Below, in pieces: positions 14,980-23,877 of a DNA stretch of 38,394 bases. Under the pieces are notes generated by a model. It ran no database searches. It worked only from the letters and a program-made list of their open reading frames with translations, and had not been told where the DNA came from. Position 1 is the stretch's first letter. Every line of letters begins with the position of its first letter. Origin of the DNA: Hymenobacter profundi (GTDB taxonomy: Bacteria; Bacteroidota; Bacteroidia; Cytophagales; Hymenobacteraceae); NCBI RefSeq assembly GCF_019334315.1, contig NZ_JAHWGL010000040.1:1-38394 (forward strand), given 5' to 3'. The translations under genes and the position numbers were made by a program.

Positions 14980-16101
14980 ATGAAGGACAAATATAGCTCC
15001 GCGAAACGCGAACAATACGGCCGCCGCCTGGCGGCACACCTGTGCAACCAGCACTTCCTTGCCCAGCCCGACGCTACTCTGGACGGTCCCGCTGTGCTGA
15101 AATTTACACCCCTCCGGCAGGTCAATCTGTTTGTGGTGCAGCAATTACTAGGGCAGTGGACGCAGGAAATGGCCCGGCTGCGCAGCCCCTACTTCGATTT
15201 CGAAGCTGCCGACGTGCGGCAGGCCCTCACACAGTTCATGAACACCCTGTCGCGGCGCATTAAGCTGAACCGGGCCACGTTTGAGCCGCTGCTGGCTACG
15301 GCCGTGGCCGATACGCTGGGCATCGCCACCGACCCGGAGCAAATTTTCGAAGGCAAAATCCTGGGCACCAGTCCCAGCGTGACCGTGGAGCAGCTCCACG
15401 ACGCGCTGCGCTACATTGATGTAGACAAAGCGTGGTTTCAAACGTTTATCGACTCGCTGGTGAAGGGCGCACCCCTGGAGCGCACCTTTGTGCTAGAGCG
15501 ATTTCAGCAGTATCAGCAAGCCAACCACGCCCGCCAACGGCCCCTGGAAAAGCTAGTGGAAGAGCTAAGCAACCTGCTACCTCTCACCGCTGCTGATTTG
15601 CGCGAGGATGGCCCAGTGGCCGAAGCCCCGCCCCGCCCTGCCCCTACCCCACCGCCGGTTATGGCCGCACCGACATCACCGCCCGCCTTACCACCGGTAG
15701 CACCAGCGCCCCCCGCGCCTCCTACCCCGACGCCGGCATCTACGCCAGAGGTTCCGGCCGCGCGTCTCTACGAAAAGCTCAAGAGCGAACATACGTCTGC
15801 GCCAAGCCTAAGCACAACGCTACGCACCGAGCGCCACGCGGCAACGCTAGCCGAAAAGCCAACGCGCGTGGAATCGTTGCGGGAAGCCATTTCCATCAAC
15901 CAACGATTCAGCTTTATCAACGAGCTGTTCAACGGGGAGAATATGGAGTATCACGCCGCCATTCAGCACCTCGACACCCTACCCGACGCCGACGCGGCCA
16001 AGCGCTACGTGACCGACACGCTGGCTAAATCGCACGACTGGACCCGAAAGGAAGAGCACGTAGGGCGCCTGCTCAAGCTGATTGACCGCAAGTTTGCCTA
16101 A
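14980..16101 (+). CDS. Hypothetical protein with proline-rich linker
   Basis: I do not recognise a named family. The 373-residue protein has three parts: an N-terminal mostly helical domain (about 1-205); a Pro/Ala-rich low-complexity linker (about 212-262, many PAPP and PTP runs); and a C-terminal helical domain (about 300-373) with INQRFSFINELFNGENMEY. That last motif resembles a short domain I have seen at the end of other Bacteroidota hypothetical proteins. No signal peptide or membrane segment is visible, so it is probably cytoplasmic. It is divergent from the ferredoxin gene and convergent with the GT39-like gene. Confidence 0.8.
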   Translation: MKDKYSSAKREQYGRRLAAHLCNQHFLAQPDATLDGPAVLKFTPLRQVNLFVVQQLLGQWTQEMARLRSPYFDFEAADVRQALTQFMNTLSRRIKLNRATFEPLLATAVADTLGIATDPEQIFEGKILGTSPSVTVEQLHDALRYIDVDKAWFQTFIDSLVKGAPLERTFVLERFQQYQQANHARQRPLEKLVEELSNLLPLTAADLREDGPVAEAPPRPAPTPPPVMAAPTSPPALPPVAPAPPAPPTPTPASTPEVPAARLYEKLKSEHTSAPSLSTTLRTERHAATLAEKPTRVESLREAISINQRFSFINELFNGENMEYHAAIQHLDTLPDADAAKRYVTDTLAKSHDWTRKEEHVGRLLKLIDRKFA

Positions 16102-16106
16102 GCTAC

Positions 16107-16147
16107 AGCCCTGCCTCGCACCCCTACCTTAGGCACGAGGCAGGGCT
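16107..16147. terminator. Possible shared hairpin between convergent genes
   Basis: Arms 16107-16118 and 16136-16147 (AGCCCTGCCTCG and its complement) are perfect over 12 bases with a 17-base loop. The right arm lies inside the last codons of the GT39-like gene. There is no clear T-run, so it is a weak terminator candidate. Confidence 0.45.
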
Positions 16148-17502
16148 ACGGACGGTAGCATCAGGAGCAGCTTTCGGCTGCCCAGCGTTGCGCCAACTAC
16201 CAGCAGCGGAAACACAGGCACGGCAAAACGAGCAGCGCCCAAAGGCCCCGTGAGGAAGGCAACGTAGAGCAGTATACCAGCGGCACTCAGCCGTACAAAG
16301 AGCGCGTACTGCCTTTGATAGAGGAAAAGGCCGAAAGCCAGCATGCGCACCACGTTCCCAACGGCTACGAGTAGCAGTGCCGACAAGAGCCCTAGGGGTA
16401 GGCGCCAGATATAGCGCGCCATCCCTTTGTAGCCATAGGCGGTGTATTGCCCCAGCAAGCCCCTACCCTCCTGGCCGGGCAGTTTAAAGAAATGGACGAG
16501 GTCGAAGCGGCCGGGGTCCAGAAAGCAGTTCACCATGCCTGTTAGGTGAATACGAGCGTAGGTGACGGGATATTTCCACAGGACGGCCATGCTCCGAGTT
16601 CGAATATGCTGTTGCTGCTGCGCAAAGGTTGCGTACCGACGATGCGCTTCAGCCTCGACGGTATCAATAAAATGATCGGCCACGACAGCTCCTTCGGTGC
16701 GGCGCAGCACGCCTTCCGTATTGTAATGCAGCAGATTGATGGTGGCAATACTGGAAAAATGAAACAGGCCCGTGCGTTGGTAATTCCAGCTTTGGTACAA
16801 CAACGCCACTGCTAGTGGCAGTGCAGCGACTACCGCTACTGGTAGCCGTCGCCAACGCAACGCTGCCCAACTGCCTACTAGCAATACCACAATACTGAAA
16901 GGGTAGAATACTGGCTTCACCAACATAGCAGCCGTAGCAGTTGCCGCCACTGACAGCGCGTAACGCATTTGTTGGGTTTCCCAGGCCGCCACGGCGCTCA
17001 GCCATAGCAGCACCACGCACGTCTGCAACAGCATCTCGCTCATCAACACGTTGGCATAAATAAGCTGAGCAGGATACGTACATACGCCTAGCAACAGAAA
17101 CACCCACTGCGCCGGGAGCAGTCGAAACCGGTGCAGCCAGCGCGCCAGCAACCCCAGGTTGAGCAAGCTCAGAAGGTTCTGAACTACCAACGCCACGAAG
17201 GGGAAACGGGCGCTAGGCGTGTCCAACGCAAGCAAAAACAAAGGGTAGCCTGGTGGCCGGATGGTATATTCCTGTGGCTTTTTTGCGCCCGTGGCAGGTA
17301 GTGGCTGCGCATAAAACTCGCCCGCTTCCCTGATGTTAACAGCCTCCATTCTATAGCGGTCCGTATCGGGGAAGAAGTACGTGCGCTGGTGCAACTGCAC
17401 ACCGAAGAACAAGATGTGCCACGCTACCAAACCCACCCAAAACCAAGTAGGTACCTGGCTGCGCGCCGATATAGAATGAGAAAGCGCGCGCCGGAACATC
17501 AT
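16129..17502 (-). CDS. Polytopic membrane glycosyltransferase-like protein (GT39/ArnT type)
   Basis: A 457-residue inner-membrane protein with about ten hydrophobic segments. Between the first two lies a periplasmic loop with FFPDTDRY and EYTIRPPGYPLFL. Acidic residues here and the R-P-P-G-Y-P motif are the hallmark of GT39/GT83-type enzymes that transfer sugars from lipid carriers. It starts 21 bases after rodA stops, so it is probably the last gene of the elongation operon. That link suggests a cell-wall or surface-polymer role, but the substrate is unknown. Two adjacent ATG codons (17497-17502) are possible starts. Confidence 0.75.
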   Translation of the reverse strand: MMFRRALSHSISARSQVPTWFWVGLVAWHILFFGVQLHQRTYFFPDTDRYRMEAVNIREAGEFYAQPLPATGAKKPQEYTIRPPGYPLFLLALDTPSARFPFVALVVQNLLSLLNLGLLARWLHRFRLLPAQWVFLLLGVCTYPAQLIYANVLMSEMLLQTCVVLLWLSAVAAWETQQMRYALSVAATATAAMLVKPVFYPFSIVVLLVGSWAALRWRRLPVAVVAALPLAVALLYQSWNYQRTGLFHFSSIATINLLHYNTEGVLRRTEGAVVADHFIDTVEAEAHRRYATFAQQQQHIRTRSMAVLWKYPVTYARIHLTGMVNCFLDPGRFDLVHFFKLPGQEGRGLLGQYTAYGYKGMARYIWRLPLGLLSALLLVAVGNVVRMLAFGLFLYQRQYALFVRLSAAGILLYVAFLTGPLGAARFAVPVFPLLVVGATLGSRKLLLMLPSVALPRA

Positions 17503-17523
17503 GGGGTAGAAGTTGCAGTTGCC

Positions 17524-18813
17524 CTATCGAACCAAATCCTGCTTGCGGTAGGCATCAATGGCCAGCAGGATAAACAGTAGGGTAGTAAATGACCAGAGCG
17601 AGGAGCCGCCGTAGCTAAAAAACGGCAACGGAATTCCTACCACCGGCGCCAGCCCAATGGTCATGCCGATGTTCACGGCGAAGTGGAAGAAGATGATGCT
17701 GGCTACACAGTAGCCGTAAGTGCGCCCAAACACCGATTTCTGCCGTTCGGCTACGTACACAATGCGCCACAGCAAGGCCATGAACAGCGCAATGGTGACC
17801 ACGGAGCCCAGCCAGCCCCACTCCTCGCCCACAGTGCAGAAAATGAAGTCGGTGCTTTGCTCAGGTACGAAGTCAAACTTGGTTTGGGTGCCTTGCAGGA
17901 AGCCCTTGCCCACTACCCCACCCGAGCCAATGGCAATTTTGGACTGCGTCACGTTCCAGCCTACCCCCAGTGGGTCAGCCGAGGGGTTGATGAGGATTTC
18001 GATGCGCTTGCGCTGGTGCTCCTGCAAAACGCTATTAAAGAAGAAATCAACCCCGAATACCATCCCAATCACCACCAGCCATACACCAATAGAGAGTGGT
18101 AAATGGTGGCGTAGCAAGCGGTTGTTGAATACCAACACCAGCACCAGTAGCACGGTAAAAAAACCAATCAGCCAGAGCTTGGGTACCAACAGCGCCAAAA
18201 TTAAGATAGCCCCGCCGGCTGCCAGCAACAGCAGAATAAGCGGCGACATACCCTCGCGGAAGTACGCCAGCAGAAATGCCCCGAACACCAGCGCTTGCCC
18301 GGTCTCGTTGGCCGCAATGATGAGCAACGGGGGTAGCAACGTGAAAACGGCCAGCATCAGTTGGTCGCGAAAATTCTGATGGCGCAGGTTGATGCCCGCC
18401 ATGTAGCGCGACACGGCCAGGGCCGTGATAAACTTGGCAAACTCGGCGGGTTGTAGGCGCACGGGCCCCAACTCCAGCCACGAGCGGGAGCCTGCAATAG
18501 GTCGCGCAATAAAGGGCGTGACGATGAGCAGCACAATCATGCCCGCATAGAGTGCGTAGGCAAACGTGTCGTAGGCTTTGTAATCGACCACCAGCAGTAC
18601 CACAATGAGCAGCACTGCCGTTCCGATCCACAGAATCTGCTTGAACCAGTTGAAGTTCATCAACTCCCCGAAGCTTAGGCCAAAGACATGGGTAGGCGCG
18701 TCGGGCGAATAGCTAGCCGCATACACGTTCAGCCACCCCACGAACACCATCAGCAAATAAATGCCCACGGTAACCCAGTCAATGCTGCGGGAGTAACGAG
18801 CGGGGGTTTTCAA
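17524..18813 (-). CDS. rodA: Rod shape-determining protein RodA (peptidoglycan glycosyltransferase)
   Basis: A 429-residue SEDS-family membrane enzyme that polymerises glycan strands for lateral wall growth together with PBP2. About ten membrane segments are seen. Family motifs include SRSWLELGPVRLQPAEFAK, with the basic/acidic residues typical of SEDS proteins, FNNRLLRHHLPL, and the C-terminal GIPLPFFSYGGSS. The start appears to be TTG (18811-18813, next residues KTPARYSRSIDW), because no ATG lies nearby in frame. It is separated from mrdA by 143 bases that contain an inverted repeat. Confidence 0.95.
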   Translation of the reverse strand: MKTPARYSRSIDWVTVGIYLLMVFVGWLNVYAASYSPDAPTHVFGLSFGELMNFNWFKQILWIGTAVLLIVVLLVVDYKAYDTFAYALYAGMIVLLIVTPFIARPIAGSRSWLELGPVRLQPAEFAKFITALAVSRYMAGINLRHQNFRDQLMLAVFTLLPPLLIIAANETGQALVFGAFLLAYFREGMSPLILLLLAAGGAILILALLVPKLWLIGFFTVLLVLVLVFNNRLLRHHLPLSIGVWLVVIGMVFGVDFFFNSVLQEHQRKRIEILINPSADPLGVGWNVTQSKIAIGSGGVVGKGFLQGTQTKFDFVPEQSTDFIFCTVGEEWGWLGSVVTIALFMALLWRIVYVAERQKSVFGRTYGYCVASIIFFHFAVNIGMTIGLAPVVGIPLPFFSYGGSSLWSFTTLLFILLAIDAYRKQDLVR

Positions 18814-18840
18814 TGGAAAATAGAGAGGCTAAAGAACTGG

Positions 18841-18954
18841 GTAGGGGCGGCTTGCAGCTGCCCATCCACAACGAAATAATAGTTGGAGTGTCCTTCCTCT
18901 CAACGGTTGAAGAAAGCCGGACGCCCCATCAGGGCGGCTGCAAGCCGCCTCTAC
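18841..18954. repeat. Inverted repeat in the mrdA-rodA gap (arms 18841-18863 and 18932-18954)
   Basis: The 23-base arms (GTAGGGGCGGCTTGCAGCTG... and the near-exact complement GGGCGGCTGCAAGCCGCCTC...) differ at two positions. The element ends two bases before the mrdA stop codon and lies between two genes that normally form one operon. It could weaken read-through into rodA or stabilise the upstream mRNA. Confidence 0.8.
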
Positions 18955-18956
18955 TG

Positions 18957-20789
18957 CTAATGGTGTCGCTTCACGAAACGGTCGGCGCTGCCGGGTAGCC
19001 ATTCCTCCCACTTCTTGCGCACCACTTTGCCGCGCAGGTAGCGCTCTACCATCAGCGAGGCTAGGGGTGCAGCCGAAGAACCACCAAAGCCCGCATTTTC
19101 AATGAACACGGCAATAGCAATCTTGGGGTCTTCTACCGGCGCAAAGGCGGCGAAGGTAGCATGGTCGGCGCCGTGGCGATTTTGTACGGTGCCGGTTTTG
19201 CCGGCCATCGAGATGCCGAATTGCTCTAAGCTGGCCAGGCTAGCGGTGCCGCCTCTACCCACCACCATCTGCATCCCTGGAATAATCTGCTCGAAATAGT
19301 GTGAGTCCACGCTTGTTTTGTGGCGTTCCTGGAACTGGGGTAGCGGCCCGTTTTGACCCACGCTGCGCACAAAGTGCGGCGTGTAGTAGTAGCCGCGGTT
19401 GGCAATAATGGCCATGATATTCGCCATTTGCAGACTCGTTACTTGCACCTCGCCTTGCCCGATGCTGAGAGAATACACCGTTTTGTAGGTCCAGCGGTGG
19501 TAGCCGTAGCTTTTATCGTAATACTCAGGCGACGGAATCAGGCCTTTCTTCTCGCCCAGCAGATCCACGCCCAGTTTGTCGCCCAGCCCGAAGGTTTGCA
19601 CGTTGCGCTTCCACTCGGCCAGCCCCAACCGCGAATCCTCGAAGCGGTTGCGCGAGCGTCCGCGCATCACGGTGGCCTGCATCACCTGGTAGAAATACGG
19701 GTTGCAACTATTTTTGATGGCAATGCTCACGTTGCCGGGGTACTCGTGGTTGTGCGTGCAGCGTACCAGGCGCTGATTGCAGGGAAAACCCGTATTGGCC
19801 GTCACGGCGCCCGATTGCATGGCTACTAGCTCGTTCACCAGCTTAAACACCGAGCCCGGCGAGTAAATGGCCGTGAGAGGCCGGTCGATGAGGGGGCGTT
19901 CAGGGTTATTGAGCAGCTCCATGTAACGGTTGCCCAAACCCTTACCTGTGAGCATGGCCGGATCATAGGCTGGTGCCGACACGAAGGCCAAAATTTCCCC
20001 AGTTTTGGGGTCGATGGCTACTACCGTACCACGCTTGCCAGCCATCAGCATCTCGCCGTATTGCTGCAAGTCGATATCGATGCCAGTATGCAGGTCTTGG
20101 CCGGCCACAGAAAGCGTGTCGAACTCGCCTCCCCGGAAGGCGCCTTTCTCGATGCCGCGCACGTTCACCATGCGGTACTGCACGCCTCGGCGCCCCATCA
20201 ACTCCTTCTCATAAAACGACTCCAGGCCGCTGATACCCAGGAAATCGGTAGGGCGGTACTTGGCGTACTTTTCCCGGTCTACCCAGGTGGCCGGTATAGG
20301 CCCCACATAGCCTAGGGCATGCGCCATGCTCTGGGTGCCATAGGCCCGCGCCATGCGCGCTTCGATGCGGAAGCCGGGAAAATCAATCAGGTTATCCTGG
20401 ATGGAAGCCAACTCGGCGGTACTCAGGTTCTGCACTAGCGGCGAGGCTTTTACGCGCGAGTATTTTTTGGCGGCCAGCAAGCCGGCGCGCAGGTCCTCAA
20501 TAGGTAGTTGGAGCAGCTGGCAGAAGCGTACTGTGTCCAGCTGCTTCACTTCACGGGGCACCACCAGCAGGTCGTATACCGGCGTGTTTTGTACCAGCAG
20601 CTTGCCGTTGCGGTCATATACCAACCCGCGGTAGGGTACCTTCACGATGCGCTGCAACGTGTTGCGGTCGGCAGCCAGTTTGTAGCTGCCATCCAACACC
20701 TGGATGTAAAAGAGTCGACCCGCGAATAGCATTGCCACAGCCAGGAAAATGGCCTGTACTACGTATTTGCGTCCTTCTAAATATTGCAA
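18957..20789 (-). CDS. mrdA: Penicillin-binding protein 2 (peptidoglycan D,D-transpeptidase)
   Basis: A class B PBP of about 610 residues that cross-links new glycan made by RodA. One N-terminal membrane anchor (VVQAIFLAVAMLFAGRLFY) precedes the pedestal domain with RGLVYDRNGK. The transpeptidase domain shows SxxK (SVFK, nucleophile Ser about 313), SxN (SCN, about 361) and KTG (about 531-533). I propose TTG at 20787-20789 (next residues QYLEGRKYVV) as the start. The frame is open to 20843, but a perfect -7 box covers that stretch, so a longer protein could not be made from that promoter. There is no in-frame ATG near the N-terminus. Confidence 0.93.
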   Translation of the reverse strand: MQYLEGRKYVVQAIFLAVAMLFAGRLFYIQVLDGSYKLAADRNTLQRIVKVPYRGLVYDRNGKLLVQNTPVYDLLVVPREVKQLDTVRFCQLLQLPIEDLRAGLLAAKKYSRVKASPLVQNLSTAELASIQDNLIDFPGFRIEARMARAYGTQSMAHALGYVGPIPATWVDREKYAKYRPTDFLGISGLESFYEKELMGRRGVQYRMVNVRGIEKGAFRGGEFDTLSVAGQDLHTGIDIDLQQYGEMLMAGKRGTVVAIDPKTGEILAFVSAPAYDPAMLTGKGLGNRYMELLNNPERPLIDRPLTAIYSPGSVFKLVNELVAMQSGAVTANTGFPCNQRLVRCTHNHEYPGNVSIAIKNSCNPYFYQVMQATVMRGRSRNRFEDSRLGLAEWKRNVQTFGLGDKLGVDLLGEKKGLIPSPEYYDKSYGYHRWTYKTVYSLSIGQGEVQVTSLQMANIMAIIANRGYYYTPHFVRSVGQNGPLPQFQERHKTSVDSHYFEQIIPGMQMVVGRGGTASLASLEQFGISMAGKTGTVQNRHGADHATFAAFAPVEDPKIAIAVFIENAGFGGSSAAPLASLMVERYLRGKVVRKKWEEWLPGSADRFVKRHH

Positions 20790-20840
20790 AGCAAAGAAAA
20801 TCTGAATGATACGACACGCTACTTGCGTTAAGCAGCGTCG

Positions 20841-20848
20841 CAAAGATA
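20841..20848 (-). promoter_or_regulatory. Promoter -7 box for mrdA
   Basis: TATCTTTG on the minus strand is a perfect TAnnTTTG. A TTC triplet, not the consensus TTG, lies about 18 bases upstream. It lies in the 209-base gap between mreD and mrdA and would give mrdA-rodA their own transcript with a leader of about 45 bases. I see nothing else in that gap. Confidence 0.55.
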
Positions 20849-20998
20849 CAACCCCATTGGCGGTAAGAACCAGCCAAAATGCGCGTGCTTACAGATGAGC
20901 TGCCTACCTGCGCCAAACAAATGGAGCAAACCAATCAATACAGCGGATAGTTTCGTGTGCCGACATAGCCATGGCGTAGGCGCAGGGCCTCCTACTCC

Positions 20999-21532
20999 CT
21001 AGCGCGACCGGCGGCGGGTAGGAAAAAATACCAGCTGCACAATCAGCATTACCAGCGTGGTATAGATGGTGCTAACAAGAATTTTGGCCATGGTGAAGCC
21101 TATGGACAGAAAGCTGCCCAACTCCAGCAGAAAGAAGACAATGTGGTGCAAAGCAATGAGCAGTACTAGGTACACCATCATCCACTGCCAGCCCATCTGG
21201 TGAATATTCACCGAGTCGGCGGCGTCGTAGCCGTCGCGGGGGGTGAGTAGGCGCAGCACCCACGGCCGCAGGTAGGCCGTGAGCACAGCCGAGGCAGCAT
21301 AGAGCCCACCCGTATCCTGAAACACATCCACCGTGAAGCCCAGCCCGAAGCCCAACAACAGCTGCACCACAATGGGCGTTTCGATGGGCAGGAACAACAA
21401 GAAGCCCAGGTAGAAGAAGTTCCAGCCCAGGTCGAACAGCACGAAGTTGCTGTTGTCGAGCAGCAGCACGTACAGCCCCACAAAGAGCGCAAACCGCACC
21501 AACTGCCACGCAATGGTTCCGACTATGCTCAT
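20999..21532 (-). CDS. mreD: Rod shape-determining protein MreD
   Basis: A 177-residue membrane protein with about five hydrophobic segments; it links MreC to the wall-synthesis enzymes. The segment LLFLPIETPIVVQLLLGFGLGFTVDVF and the following AYLRPWVL are typical of MreD in this phylum. Its ATG overlaps the mreC stop by four bases (ATGA), indicating translational coupling. Confidence 0.9.
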   Translation of the reverse strand: MSIVGTIAWQLVRFALFVGLYVLLLDNSNFVLFDLGWNFFYLGFLLFLPIETPIVVQLLLGFGLGFTVDVFQDTGGLYAASAVLTAYLRPWVLRLLTPRDGYDAADSVNIHQMGWQWMMVYLVLLIALHHIVFFLLELGSFLSIGFTMAKILVSTIYTTLVMLIVQLVFFPTRRRSR

Positions 21533-22452
21533 CGTTTCCCTCCTCCTACTACGGTGCCCGTGTGTGTTTCCAGGGTATCGCGCTCGGCCTGGGGCCGGCT
21601 GCGCACCACGTACACGTAGGTCAGGTTAGAGAAATTGACCGCCAGCCGCACCCGCACGGTCCAGAAGTTCTTGTCCGGCTCTTTTGTAAAGGTGTCGATG
21701 GTGCCCACCATCACCCCTTCCGGGAATGTAGCGTTGTAGCCGGAGGTAATGACCGTATCGCCGCGCACCAGCTTGTTCTGGCGCGGAATGTAGTCGAGCA
21801 GGGCGTGGGTGGGGTCGTCGCCCTGCCACTTAATGCTGCCAAACGTACCATCACGCTGAATTTTGGCCGAAATAGCCGTTTTGGAATGCAGCAGCGACGT
21901 GATGCGGGCGTAGTGCTCACTCACCGACTGCACCCTACCCACTATTCCGCTCGCGGCCAGTACGCCCATGCCGGGCTGCACTTGGTCGAGCGTTCCTACG
22001 TTCAGCGTCAGATAGTTATCCACGTCGCGCAAGCTGTTATTTACTACCCTGGCCGGAATCAGGGGGTAGCTGGGGTCGTTGTTGCTGAGGGCTTGGTTGC
22101 CCAGCACCAGCGAATCGGGGCGGCCCGTGCGCAGCAGGCGCACCTGGGCAAGACTGTCGCGGCGGATGGGTAGAGAATCGGCCACGCGCCTACCCAGGTC
22201 AGACAGGTATAGGCGCTGACGCAGGGCCGCGTTTTCGGCTGCCAAACTCTGGTTCACCTGGGCCAGTTCGAAGTATTCTGATACCTGAGTGCGCCACTCT
22301 AGCAACTGACCAGCGTAAGCATTGGCCGAGTTGAAAAACGCCGCCCGCTGGTAAGCGCTATTGCGAATCAGCAGGTAAACGCTCAATACCTCCAGCAGCG
22401 CAAACACGAGGATGCCCCGGTAGCGAAACAAAAAGGCAAAGAGGTTTCTCAT
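21529..22452 (-). CDS. mreC: Rod shape-determining protein MreC
   Basis: A 307-residue periplasmic scaffold of the elongasome. A single membrane anchor (GILVFALLEVLSVYLLI, about 13-29) is followed by a coiled coil (about 55-85, QVNQSLAAENAALRQRL). A beta-rich MreC domain comes next, with GVLAASGIVGRVQSVSEHYA and SGYNATFPEGVMVGTI. Length is near the usual 280-330. mreB precedes it by 93 bases that hold an inverted AT-rich repeat, and mreD follows with a 4-base overlap. Confidence 0.95.
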   Translation of the reverse strand: MRNLFAFLFRYRGILVFALLEVLSVYLLIRNSAYQRAAFFNSANAYAGQLLEWRTQVSEYFELAQVNQSLAAENAALRQRLYLSDLGRRVADSLPIRRDSLAQVRLLRTGRPDSLVLGNQALSNNDPSYPLIPARVVNNSLRDVDNYLTLNVGTLDQVQPGMGVLAASGIVGRVQSVSEHYARITSLLHSKTAISAKIQRDGTFGSIKWQGDDPTHALLDYIPRQNKLVRGDTVITSGYNATFPEGVMVGTIDTFTKEPDKNFWTVRVRLAVNFSNLTYVYVVRSRPQAERDTLETHTGTVVGGGKR

Positions 22453-22456
22453 TGTT

Positions 22457-22548
22457 GAATTAGGAATTAAGAATTAGGAATTAGGAATTTTTAGCTTGAT
22501 GCATCGCCCTACCATCATTCCTAATTCATAATTTCTAATTCATAATTA
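22457..22548. repeat. AT-rich inverted repeat of GAATTAG units at the mreB-mreC junction
   Basis: GAATTAGGAATTAAGAATTA units at 22457-22490 face their complement (ATTCCTAATTCATAATTTCT) at 22517-22548. The outer end includes the mreB stop codon. The same unit sits on the porZ stop (GAATTAGGAATTAG, about 11229-11242). It fills the mreB-mreC gap. Confidence 0.75.
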
Positions 22549-23571
22549 AGTAAGCAGTACGCTCTTGAAAGCCTGAATATTCTTGATGGCGGCGCCGGTG
22601 CCGCGTACTACGGCGCGGAGCGGGTCCTCGGCAATGTGAATGGGCAGCTTGGTCTTGGCAGCCAAACGTTTGTCGAGGCCGCGGAGCAGGGCGCCACCAC
22701 CGGTCAGGTGAATGCCGTTTTCGTAGATGTCGGCCGACAGCTCGGGCGGGGAGATTTCCAGCGCCTTCAGCACGGCTTCCTCAATCTTCGCCACCGATTT
22801 GTCGAGGGCAATGGCAATTTCTGAGGAAGTCACTTTGATAACTTTCGGAATACCCGTCATCAGGTCGCGGCCGCGCACCTCGAAGTCGGCGGGCGTGTTT
22901 TCTAGCTCGGTAAGAGCGGCGCCTACCTCAATCTTGATGCGCTCAGCCGAACGCTCACCAATCAGCAGGTTGTGCTGGCGGCGCATGTAGTCCAGAATAT
23001 CCTGGTTGAACACGTCGCCGGCCGTCTTAATCGACTGGTCGCACACGATGCCCGACAAGGCAATAACGGCTACCTCGGTAGTGCCGCCCCCAATATCGAT
23101 AATCATGGAGCCGATGGGCTGCTCCACGTCGATGCCGATGCCGATGGCGGCGGCCATAGGTTCCTGAATCATCCAGACTTCCTTAGCGCCAGCGTGCTCG
23201 GCGGAGTCGCGCACAGCGCGCTTCTCTACCTCCGTGATGCCCGACGGGATGCAGATTACCATGCGGTGCGAGGGCTGAAACAGGCGCGTGCGGGTATCAA
23301 TCATCTTGATCAACCCCTTAATCATTTCCTCGGCAGCGTGGAAGTCGGCAATTACACCGTCTTTCAACGGCCTGATCGTCTTAATGTTATCGTGGGTCTT
23401 CTCGTGCATTTGCTGCGCCTGTCGGCCCACGGCTATTACTTTATTGGTCGTGCGGTCTTTTGCAATGATACTCGGCTCATCCACCACGACTTTATCGTTG
23501 TGAATGATGAGCGTGTTGGCCGTGCCCAGGTCCATGGCGATGTCGCTGGTCAGAAAATTGAAGAAACCCAT
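22546..23571 (-). CDS. mreB: Rod shape-determining protein MreB (actin homolog)
   Basis: A 341-residue ATP-binding filament protein under the inner membrane that guides lateral wall synthesis. Actin-fold nucleotide motifs are clear: phosphate-1 DLGTANTLI (14-22), phosphate-2 IDIGGGTTEVAVI in the middle, and the adenosine motif HLTGGGALLRGLD near the end. Length fits the family. It is the first gene of mreBCD and has a putative promoter just upstream. Confidence 0.97.
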   Translation of the reverse strand: MGFFNFLTSDIAMDLGTANTLIIHNDKVVVDEPSIIAKDRTTNKVIAVGRQAQQMHEKTHDNIKTIRPLKDGVIADFHAAEEMIKGLIKMIDTRTRLFQPSHRMVICIPSGITEVEKRAVRDSAEHAGAKEVWMIQEPMAAAIGIGIDVEQPIGSMIIDIGGGTTEVAVIALSGIVCDQSIKTAGDVFNQDILDYMRRQHNLLIGERSAERIKIEVGAALTELENTPADFEVRGRDLMTGIPKVIKVTSSEIAIALDKSVAKIEEAVLKALEISPPELSADIYENGIHLTGGGALLRGLDKRLAAKTKLPIHIAEDPLRAVVRGTGAAIKNIQAFKSVLLT

Positions 23572-23623
23572 TGAGTGACGGCAAGTAGATGAAACCGGGC
23601 GTCTTGCACCGGAAAAAGTGGGG

Positions 23624-23631
23624 CAAAAGTA
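23624..23631 (-). promoter_or_regulatory. Promoter -7 box for mreB
   Basis: TACTTTTG on the minus strand matches TAnnTTTG. No convincing -33 box. Expected leader about 45 bases to the ATG at 23571. The rest of 23632-23819 holds nothing I can identify. Confidence 0.45.
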
Positions 23632-23819
23632 CGCAAGTTTCCGCGAAGCCCTACTATAGACATAGGATTGCCGTGCGGCGCCATGGCCTAATTATTTCAG
23701 TTTAATACCAGAATCCTTCTATCCGAAGAATCTGCTACACAGGCGTAGCACCCGCTTTCTAACCCGAAATAATCGCTCTCAGGCATACTGGTCAGCAAAC
23801 CGACTACCCTAAAAACACC

Positions 23820-23858
23820 CAAACGGTCCTGCGTCGGCAAGCTCGGCAGGACCGTTTG
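23820..23858 (-). terminator. Hairpin terminator candidate downstream of purH
   Basis: Perfect 13-base arms CAAACGGTCCTGC (23820-23832) and GCAGGACCGTTTG (23846-23858) with a 13-base loop. On the minus strand a GGGTGTTTTTAG tail follows. It lies after the larger palindrome and before mreB. Confidence 0.65.
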
Positions 23859-23877
23859 AGAGTTTGTTTAAGGTTAT

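Noticed and set aside
21562..22173. Open frame on the plus strand opposite mreC
   Set aside because: Antisense shadow in high-GC DNA; the sequence is His/Val-rich with no domain.
22972..23574. Open frame on the plus strand opposite mreB
   Set aside because: Antisense to a certain gene, no family features, and no promoter or start context.
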